From assembly GCA_959599635.1 (NCBI GenBank), contig CAUGJN010000007.1:1-31035 (forward strand): DNA of 31,035 bases, in the 5' to 3' direction. The DNA comes from an uncultured Collinsella sp. (lineage in GTDB: Bacteria; Actinomycetota; Coriobacteriia; Coriobacteriales; Coriobacteriaceae). The notes beneath the pieces were generated by a model. It saw nothing but the letters and a program-made list of their open reading frames with translations, was not told the origin of the DNA and searched no databases. Made by a program: the position numbers and the translations under genes. Positions 24,261 through 30,139 of the stretch are shown piece by piece; the stretch's first letter is position 1; each line of letters begins with the position of its first letter.

Positions 24261-25104
24261 GTGCGAGAGCAATGTCAATGAGCTGATTGTTTCCGACCTT
24301 GTGGGGATTCCCGGAACGGTCTCGTCAAGGCTCGCTGATTTCCGGGATTGGCGCGGTGATGCTTCTGCGGATGTTTCCGAATTAGAGATAGCCGCTTCGG
24401 ACCTTGAGGTTTGCGGGCCGAGTATTACGGCGATCGATTTCGCCAATCCGTATGCCCGCTACTCCGAGGTTTCCTTTGAGCTTGGTGGCGATGTGGTCCA
24501 CGCACGTTTGATCGAGCCTGCCGGTCGCGCCCGAGCATCCGAGCTTGTGCCGCTATGTCTGATGTTTCACGACATCGACCGACCCGTGCGGGGATGGCAT
24601 CACATGACGAGGTTTGCGGCCATGGGATATGCCGTGCTTGCGCTGGACGATGAGGCGATTGGACCCAGCGATCTGCGGCAGGGGATTACCTCGCCTGCTT
24701 TTGTCAGGCACGTCCGTTGGGGCTGCGCGTTGGCGGAGGTCGCGCGCAATCTTGATGGCATGGACCCCGACCGCATCTTTGCATGGGGCGAGGGGCTTGG
24801 CGGCGGAGTCGCGCTGGCGGTTTCTGCTCTGGACGAGCGGGGCCTCGCCTGCACGGCGGTTGCCAATCCGCTTCCTGGCGGCCTCGAGGCGCTGTCGTCT
24901 CGGGTGCGCGGATCGGTGCTCATGGGCACATCGCTCATGGATGCCGTGAGCGATCCCAAGGGCCAGTTTGCCGTATTCAACGGTCTTGAGTGTGACCGGA
25001 GGCATATCATCTATGCCAAATACGCTCACGAGCGCATCAATGCGTTCGAAAACGAAGTCGTCGACTTCTTTAACCAAACGTTCTACTCGTGTTCTTTGGC
25101 CTAG
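24253..25104 (+). CDS. Degenerate CE7-like alpha/beta hydrolase without nucleophile serine
   Basis: The product (283 aa) is a paralogue of the preceding esterase. Shared landmarks by eye are FHDIDRP against FHGYPGA, FAAMGYAVLALD against FAGMGMALIALD, and GQFAVFN against TQFAVYN. The nucleophile elbow reads GEGLGG, so the catalytic Ser is Gly181 here, while the acid (D230) and base (H259, in AHER) remain. The RGQ-type loop is IGP, and about 40 residues between the elbow strand and the acid strand are absent. It is therefore probably not an esterase; a partner or regulatory subunit of the active enzyme is possible. It overlaps the esterase gene by 8 bp (ATGTCTAA) with GGGAGGGGAGG just upstream, so the two are made together. 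The reading frame is intact. Confidence 0.8.
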   Translation: MSKCESNVNELIVSDLVGIPGTVSSRLADFRDWRGDASADVSELEIAASDLEVCGPSITAIDFANPYARYSEVSFELGGDVVHARLIEPAGRARASELVPLCLMFHDIDRPVRGWHHMTRFAAMGYAVLALDDEAIGPSDLRQGITSPAFVRHVRWGCALAEVARNLDGMDPDRIFAWGEGLGGGVALAVSALDERGLACTAVANPLPGGLEALSSRVRGSVLMGTSLMDAVSDPKGQFAVFNGLECDRRHIIYAKYAHERINAFENEVVDFFNQTFYSCSLA

Positions 25105-25172
25105 ACGGCCTGGACACTGCCAACAAGAGTGGGTGGCATAGGGCCGCCCGCCAGACAACTAAGGAGATTCTT

Positions 25173-26093
25173 GTGGCAACTCAGAAATTCACCGGCGTTA
25201 TCCCTCCCGTCGTTGTTCCCGATACCGAAGACCACCAGCTCGACGTTGCCTCCTTTGAGCGCAGCATCAACCGCATGATCGATGCCGGGGTCGATGGCCT
25301 GTTCTTCCTGGGCTCCTCGGGCGAGGTCGTCTTCTCCACCGACGAGCGTCGTCGTCAGATCATCGCCGAGGCCGTCCGTATCGTCGATCACCGCGTGCCC
25401 GTCATGGTTGGCATCATCGATACCGAGACCGAGCGCATGATTGAGCACGGTAAGGTCGCTCAGGAGCTGGGCGCCGATGCGCTCGTCGCCACCTGCCCGT
25501 TCTATGCCCTGCAGGGCATGACCGAGGTCGAGGAGCATTTCCGCATCCTGCACGAGGAGCTCGACCTGCCCATCTTCGCCTACGACATCCCCGTGTGCGT
25601 TCACACCAAGCTCCCCTGGAAGCTCCTTGCCAAGCTCGGCGCCGAGGGCGTCCTTGCTGGCGTCAAGGATTCCTCGGGTGATGACATCTCGTTCCGCTAC
25701 CTCGTTCAGGAGAACGAGAAGAACGGCCATCCGATGAGCATCCTCACCGGTCACGAGGTTGTTGTCGACGGCGCTTACCTTGGTGGCGCCGACGGCTCTG
25801 TCCCGGGTCTCGCCAACGTTGAGCCTGAGGGCTACGTGCGTCAGTGGAAGGCCGCTCAGGCTGGTGACTGGGCTACCGTCAAGGCTGAGCAGGATCGCCT
25901 CAATGAGATTTCGCACATCTGGGATGTCACCTCGGGCGTCCAGGGCTATGCCGGTGGCGTCGGTGCCTTCAAGACCGCTATGAACCTCATGGGCATCTTC
26001 GACAGCCCGACCATGCCGCGCCCGGTGAAGGCCATGACCGGCGAGAACGTCGAGGCTATTAAGAAGGTCCTCCAGGACAACGGTCTCCTGTAA
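25173..26093 (+). CDS. nanA: N-acetylneuraminate lyase (DHDPS/NAL family)
   Basis: The product (306 aa) is a class I aldolase of the DapA/NanA superfamily, predicted to split N-acetylneuraminate into ManNAc and pyruvate in the cytosol. The Schiff-base lysine is K165 in GVKDSSGD and the catalytic tyrosine is Y137 in FAYDIP, the positions used in E. coli NanA. The carboxylate-binding loop is GSSGE rather than the GTTGE of dihydrodipicolinate synthase. GTG 25173 has AAGGAG 6 nt upstream. The nanK and nanE that follow support the NAL assignment over DapA or sugar-acid aldolases. Codon use is highly biased. It is followed by a strong hairpin terminator. Confidence 0.85.
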   Translation: MATQKFTGVIPPVVVPDTEDHQLDVASFERSINRMIDAGVDGLFFLGSSGEVVFSTDERRRQIIAEAVRIVDHRVPVMVGIIDTETERMIEHGKVAQELGADALVATCPFYALQGMTEVEEHFRILHEELDLPIFAYDIPVCVHTKLPWKLLAKLGAEGVLAGVKDSSGDDISFRYLVQENEKNGHPMSILTGHEVVVDGAYLGGADGSVPGLANVEPEGYVRQWKAAQAGDWATVKAEQDRLNEISHIWDVTSGVQGYAGGVGAFKTAMNLMGIFDSPTMPRPVKAMTGENVEAIKKVLQDNGLL

Positions 26094-26125
26094 AGCTTTC
26101 CCAGGCACCCGACCACGCCGTTCAA

Positions 26126-26166
26126 CCGTGTGGCCATGACCCATTAGGTCAATGGCCACACGGTTT
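26126..26166 (+). terminator. Terminator after nanA
   Basis: CCGTGTGGCCAT (26126-26137) pairs perfectly with ATGGCCACACGG (26152-26163), with further GACC/GGTC pairing inside, then TTTCTC. This should end most transcripts of the transporter-esterase-nanA segment, so nanK-nanE may depend on read-through or their own promoter. Confidence 0.75.
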
Positions 26167-26265
26167 CTCGGCGATCTCGGGCACCTGGATAACCTTTACT
26201 GCGCTGTGACGGCTAGCCTGACGGCGCATTTCCTGTAGTTGTTTTTATCTCCGAAGGAGAGCGAC

Positions 26266-27231
26266 ATGGAGAACAAGTACGTCTGCTCTGTCGATATCGG
26301 CGGAACTAAGATTGCGACTGCCATCATGGAGTACCCGGCTGACGGTAGTGTGCCCCATCCCGTTTTTGAGGCCGAGGTTCCCACAGAGGCCCAAGAGGGC
26401 GGCGAGGCCGTCTTCCAGCGTATCGAGGCGTCCATCAAGGCTGCTCTCGAGGCGAATCCCGATGTCGAGGTCCTTGGCGTCGGTATCGGTGCCGCCGGCG
26501 TCGTCGATCCCAAGACGGGCGCCATCGCGTATGCCAATGAGATCATGCCCGGCTGGTCCGGCGTTCAGTTGGGGCCGCGTCTGCGCGAGGATCTCGGTCT
26601 TCCCGTTGCCGTTGTAGGCGACGTGCAGGCTCATGCTCTGGGCGAGGCCCACTGGGGCGTCGGCAAGGGCAAGTTCTCCGTCTTGTGTCTTGGCATCGGT
26701 ACGGGCATCGGCGGCGCATATGTCGAGAACGGCCGCGTAATGCAGGGCTTCCATGGTGCTGCTGGCCATATGGGCCACATCGAGTCCTCGGCTGCCGCCG
26801 GCATTCCCTGCGCCTGCGGGCGTTCCGGCCATCTTGAGTCTGTCGCTTCGGGCACTTCCATTGGTCGTATGTACGATGAGCGCTTTGGCCGCGTCGACCC
26901 CAGCCGTCCTTCGGTCGGTCGCGATGTGAACGACCTGTGCCGCGCGGGCGACGCAAAGGCAACCGAGGTCATCCATGACGCTGGCTTTGCGCTGGGCGCC
27001 AGCTTGGGCTCGCTCGCCAATATCCTTGACCCGGAGGTCATCGTGCTTTCGGGCGGTGTGATTCACCAGGGTCCCGATTGGCGCTCGCAGACGTGGAAGG
27101 ACTCGGTGCACGAGGGCTACGCCAGCCAGGCGCTCGACCCGCTTCAGGACACGCCGATCCTCATCGGTTCTCTGGAGGGCGATGCTCCGCTCATCGGTGC
27201 CGCTGAGCATCTTCTTGCCTCGTTGAAGTAA
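26266..27231 (+). CDS. nanK: ROK-family sugar kinase, probable N-acetylmannosamine kinase
   Basis: The product (321 aa) should phosphorylate ManNAc to ManNAc-6-P with ATP. It shows the phosphate-binding DIGGTK (10-15), catalytic Asp119 in VVGDVQAHALGE, the second phosphate loop GIGTGIGG, and the ROK zinc region 166-195. That region deviates: GHMGH where most ROK enzymes have GExGH (His at 168), and CACGRSGHLE where the third zinc Cys is usual (His189). The residue before Asp119 is Gly rather than Asn. Substrate is inferred from nanA and nanE. ATG 26266 has GAAGGAGA 5 nt upstream. It is bracketed by hairpins, one after nanA and one before nanE. Confidence 0.82.
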   Translation: MENKYVCSVDIGGTKIATAIMEYPADGSVPHPVFEAEVPTEAQEGGEAVFQRIEASIKAALEANPDVEVLGVGIGAAGVVDPKTGAIAYANEIMPGWSGVQLGPRLREDLGLPVAVVGDVQAHALGEAHWGVGKGKFSVLCLGIGTGIGGAYVENGRVMQGFHGAAGHMGHIESSAAAGIPCACGRSGHLESVASGTSIGRMYDERFGRVDPSRPSVGRDVNDLCRAGDAKATEVIHDAGFALGASLGSLANILDPEVIVLSGGVIHQGPDWRSQTWKDSVHEGYASQALDPLQDTPILIGSLEGDAPLIGAAEHLLASLK

Positions 27232-27247
27232 ACGTATCTGCTGTAGG

Positions 27248-27278
27248 AGCCTCCCGAGACAACACGCCTCGGGAGGCT
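27248..27278 (+). terminator. Intercistronic hairpin between nanK and nanE
   Basis: AGCCTCCCGAG (27248-27258) and CTCGGGAGGCT (27268-27278) form a perfect 11-bp stem with a 9-nt loop. The following GTTCTG is not a good T-run, so partial termination or mRNA protection is more likely than full stop. Confidence 0.55.
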
Positions 27279-27301
27279 GTTCTGAGAAAGGTTGCAGCCT
27301 T

Positions 27302-27988
27302 ATGACCGTCGATCCTTTGATTCAATCCCTGAAGGGCAAGCTCGTCGTGAGCGTTCAGGCGTATATGGGCGAGCCGCTTCGTACGCCCGAGACCATGGCT
27401 CAAATGTCTCGCGCTTGCGAGCTTGGCGGCGCCGCCGCCATTCGCTGTCAGGGCCTTGCCGACATTGCCGCCATTAAGGGTCGCTGTGAGGTTCCTGTTA
27501 TCGGCCTGTGGAAGGATGGGCACGAGGGCGTTTACATCACGCCGACGCTGCGTCACGCTCGCGCCTGCGTTGCCGCGGGTGCCGATATCGTGGCGATCGA
27601 TGCCACTGATCGTCCGCGTCCCGATGGCAAGACCGTCGAGGACACCTTCCGTCCGCTGCACGAGGAGGGTGTGCTCCTGATGGCGGATTGTGCCACCATC
27701 GAGGACATTCGCCGTGCGGTTGATATGGGCTTTGACCTGGTATCCACCACGCTTTCTCATGGTGTCGCCGCCATCGACTGCACCATGGCCGATGGCCCCG
27801 ATCTTCCGCTTCTGCGTCAGGCGACCGAGGAATTCCCCGGTCTTCCCATCATCTGCGAGGGCCGTGTGCACACGCCCGAGGAGGCTCGCGCCGCGATCGA
27901 TGCTGGCGCTTGGGCCGTTGTCGTCGGCACTGCCATCACGCATCCCACGAGTATTACGAGTTGGTTCAAGGCTGCGCTTGAGGCGTAA
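27302..27988 (+). CDS. nanE: N-acetylmannosamine-6-phosphate 2-epimerase (NanE)
   Basis: The product (228 aa) is a TIM-barrel enzyme converting ManNAc-6-P to GlcNAc-6-P, the last dedicated step of sialic acid breakdown. Visible are AAIRCQG, the catalytic-lysine segment PVIGLWK (K71), the DATDRPRPDG loop, and ICEGRVHTPEE with the conserved Glu (E186), followed by the phosphate-binding VVVGTAITHP. Length matches the family. The ATG is 10-11 nt after AGAAAGG, a rather long spacing. NagA and NagB, needed next, are not in the window. A terminator follows. Confidence 0.95.
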   Translation: MTVDPLIQSLKGKLVVSVQAYMGEPLRTPETMAQMSRACELGGAAAIRCQGLADIAAIKGRCEVPVIGLWKDGHEGVYITPTLRHARACVAAGADIVAIDATDRPRPDGKTVEDTFRPLHEEGVLLMADCATIEDIRRAVDMGFDLVSTTLSHGVAAIDCTMADGPDLPLLRQATEEFPGLPIICEGRVHTPEEARAAIDAGAWAVVVGTAITHPTSITSWFKAALEA

Positions 27989-28015
27989 GACAGGCCTCGT
28001 ATCCGCTCGGGGCGG

Positions 28016-28021
28016 TATACT
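28016..28021 (+). promoter_or_regulatory. Candidate -10 box (TATACT) upstream of rapZ
   Basis: TATACT in the context GGTATACT lies 28 bp after the nanE stop and 92 bp before the rapZ start. No good -35 is present. If used, the transcript leader would include the hairpin at 28040-28069. Confidence 0.35.
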
Positions 28022-28039
28022 CAATATAGGCAATTGACC

Positions 28040-28076
28040 GCGCGGGATCCGGGTTGCTGGGTCCCGCGCTTGTTTT
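28040..28076 (+). terminator. Terminator of the nan cluster
   Basis: GCGCGGGATCC (28040-28050) and GGGTCCCGCGC (28059-28069) pair over 11 bp with one T-G pair, followed by TTGTTTT. This closes the nan cluster. Its T-run ends one base before GGGAGG (28078-28083), so it almost touches the rapZ ribosome-binding region. Confidence 0.8.
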
Positions 28077-28107
28077 CGGGAGGCAGCACATGCAAAAGGG
28101 AGATGCC

Positions 28108-29010
28108 ATGGATGCGGCGGAGCGCTCGGAGCGCATCCCCGATATCGTCATCATCACCGGAATGTCCGGATCGGGCCGCACGCAGGCTATGCACGTGTTC
28201 GAGGACATGGGCTATTTTTGCATCGATAACCTGCCTCCGCGTCTGATCGCCCAGCTTGCCGAGCTCGTCGGCATCAATACGGGCGTGGGCAGGCATCTCG
28301 CCGTCACCTGCGATTTGCGTAGCCAGGGACTGTTTGACGAGTTGCTCGATGCGGTCGCCGCGCTCGAAGAACGCGAGATGAGCTGCGACATCGTGTTCCT
28401 AGAGGCTTCTGACGAGGTGCTGATTCGTCGCTACAGCGAAAATCGCCGCCGTCATCCCATTGCCAAGCCGGGGGAGACTACGGCCGATGCCATTCAGCGC
28501 GAGCGCCTTCAGCTGCAGGGCGTGCGCGATCGAGCCGATATGATTATCGACACGAGCCGTCTGCGCACCTCTGCGCTGCGCAACAAGCTACGCATGGCAT
28601 TTTCCGAACTGTCCGACCAACAGCTCATGGACGTCCATGTGTTCTCGTTTGGCTTTAAGCACGGTATGCCCGTCGAGGCGGACATTATGATCGACGTTCG
28701 CTTCCTGCCCAATCCGTTCTACGATCCCGAGATGCGCACCATGACCGGTCTCGATAAGAAAGTCTCCGACTTTGTTCTGGACCATCCCAAGACGCAGGAG
28801 TTCTGGAAGGCCTGGACGCAGCTGCTCGATACCGTCATGCCCGGTTATATCGCGGAGGGTAAACCGCAGCTTTCTATTGCCATCGGCTGCACGGGCGGAC
28901 AGCACCGTAGCGTCGCCATTGCCGAGGCCACGGCCCGTTACCTGGAAGGCGCCCAGTATCACGTGAGCATCTCCCACCGCGATCTGTCGCGCGCCAACAC
29001 GAAGGCATAG
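28108..29010 (+). CDS. rapZ: RapZ/YvcJ-family nucleotide-binding protein
   Basis: The product (300 aa) belongs to the RapZ (YvcJ) family. In E. coli RapZ senses glucosamine-6-P and controls glmS RNA decay; in Gram-positives its role is less clear. The N-terminal P-loop is GMSGSGRT (18-25), with Arg where the Walker lysine usually stands, as in other actinobacterial members as I recall. YFCIDNLPPRLI, IVFLEASDEVLIRRYSENRR and the C-terminal IGCTGGQHRSVAIAE are family stretches. Two starts are possible: ATG 28090 (GGGAGG 6 nt upstream) or ATG 28108 (AAGGGAG 5 nt upstream); the shorter fits the usual length. whiA begins 6 bp after the stop, with no yvcK between them. Confidence 0.93.
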   Translation: MDAAERSERIPDIVIITGMSGSGRTQAMHVFEDMGYFCIDNLPPRLIAQLAELVGINTGVGRHLAVTCDLRSQGLFDELLDAVAALEEREMSCDIVFLEASDEVLIRRYSENRRRHPIAKPGETTADAIQRERLQLQGVRDRADMIIDTSRLRTSALRNKLRMAFSELSDQQLMDVHVFSFGFKHGMPVEADIMIDVRFLPNPFYDPEMRTMTGLDKKVSDFVLDHPKTQEFWKAWTQLLDTVMPGYIAEGKPQLSIAIGCTGGQHRSVAIAEATARYLEGAQYHVSISHRDLSRANTKA

Positions 29011-29016
29011 GCCTGC

Positions 29017-29946
29017 ATGTCGTTTACCGCTGAGGTGCGCGACGAGCTTGCGCGCTGCGAACCCGAATGTGAATACTGCGACTTGTCGACACTTGCCGCC
29101 CTCACGCGCGTGAGTGGTACGCTCTCGCTTACCGGCTCTGGGCGGTATCGTTTGACAGTTGCGACTGAGACGGGAGCCGTCGCGCGCACGATGATCACGC
29201 TGACGCATCGCATCCTTAAGCTCAAAACGGAATTCACCGTTCGTAAATCGGTCTTGCATAAGGTCCGTAATTATCTCATTACCCTGCCCGATCAACCCGA
29301 CCTGGACAAGGCTCTGGTGCTGCTGGGCATTCTAGACCGCAGGGGAGGGCTCGTCGCTGGTGTTCCCCGACACATCGTTGCCCGTCCCTGCTGCAGGCTT
29401 GCCTACATCCGCGGCGCGCTCATCGCGGGTGGCTTCGTGGCCGATCCACGCGGCGATTTTCATTTGGAGATCGCGGTGCAGGGCGAGCAATATGCTAAGG
29501 GGCTTTGCGACCTGTTGGGGCAGATTGGGGTCCATGCTCGTGTTAATGCACGGCGGGGGTCATATGCCGTGTACATTAAGAGCGCCGAGGAAATCGAGCA
29601 TCTATTAAAGCTGATTGGTGCCAAGCGCAGCGTTGCCGAGATTGAGGAGGCGCGCGCGGTCAAGTTGGTTAAGAACGATGTGAACCGTCGCGTGAACGCC
29701 GAGCTCGCCAACCAGACCAGAAGCGCCGGTGCTGCCCAACATCAGCTTGCGCTTATCGATGAGCTCGAGCAGCGCGGCCTTCGCGATGCGCTTCCGGATG
29801 CCTTGGCGGTCTTTTGCGACCTGCGCGAGCGCTATCCCGATCTGTCGCTGCGTGATTTAGGGGAGATGGCTGACCCTCCCTTGTCGAAGTCGGCCCTCTA
29901 CCATCGAGTTTTGAGGCTTGAAAAGCTCATTGAAGCAAACGGGTAG
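29017..29946 (+). CDS. whiA: DNA-binding protein WhiA
   Basis: The product (309 aa) combines a LAGLIDADG-like N-terminal part with a C-terminal helix-turn-helix. In Streptomyces WhiA drives sporulation genes; in non-sporulating Gram-positives it affects division and chromosome handling. Landmarks are MSFTAEVRDELARC at the start, CCRLAYIRGALIAGGFVADP with FHLEI, and near the end NRRVNAELANQTRSAGAAQ and LSLRDLGEMADPPLSKSALYHRVLRL. Length is typical. The ATG lies 6 bp after rapZ, so translation is probably coupled. gapA follows with its own promoter region. Confidence 0.95.
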   Translation: MSFTAEVRDELARCEPECEYCDLSTLAALTRVSGTLSLTGSGRYRLTVATETGAVARTMITLTHRILKLKTEFTVRKSVLHKVRNYLITLPDQPDLDKALVLLGILDRRGGLVAGVPRHIVARPCCRLAYIRGALIAGGFVADPRGDFHLEIAVQGEQYAKGLCDLLGQIGVHARVNARRGSYAVYIKSAEEIEHLLKLIGAKRSVAEIEEARAVKLVKNDVNRRVNAELANQTRSAGAAQHQLALIDELEQRGLRDALPDALAVFCDLRERYPDLSLRDLGEMADPPLSKSALYHRVLRLEKLIEANG

Positions 29947-29991
29947 TTTAAAGTATCGACTTATACACGGATTTAGCTGCTATTTTATTCT

Positions 29992-30005
29992 TTAAAACGT
30001 TTTAA
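29992..30005 (+). promoter_or_regulatory. Perfect 14-bp palindrome upstream of gapA
   Basis: TTAAAACGTTTTAA is a perfect palindrome centred on CG, of LacI-family type, in the AT-rich gap between whiA and gapA. Its TAAAACGTTT core recurs before the nan cluster (17356-17365). It lies about 57 bp upstream of the likely -10, a position suiting an activator or distal operator. Confidence 0.45.
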
Positions 30006-30061
30006 CGTAAATTTGATTTTCAATTTCGACTATTCTCGTGAAATTCAAGTCCAAAAAAAGG

Positions 30062-30067
30062 TATATT
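30062..30067 (+). promoter_or_regulatory. Candidate -10 box (TATATT) of gapA
   Basis: TATATT in the context AAAGGTATATTAGG lies 72 bp before the gapA start. The hexamer 17 bp upstream (TGAAAT, 30039-30044) is a weak -35. The surrounding region is AT-rich, in contrast with both flanking genes. Confidence 0.45.
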
Positions 30068-30139
30068 AGGCGAGTGGTTAGTTTGTGGGCCTCAACGGCG
30101 GGCGCTGTAGCTTGCGGGGGCCTTACGAAAGGAGACACA

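Noticed and set aside
24253..25104. Second CE7-like gene as a pseudogene
   Set aside because: There is no frameshift or internal stop, the ribosome site is strong, it overlaps the upstream gene, and acid and base residues are kept. A functional non-catalytic protein is more likely.
26207..26225. Direct repeat TGACGGC (26207 and 26219) and palindrome GGCTAGCC upstream of nanK
   Set aside because: Short elements in GC-rich DNA without a convincing -10/-35 pair; kept out of the feature list as not above chance.
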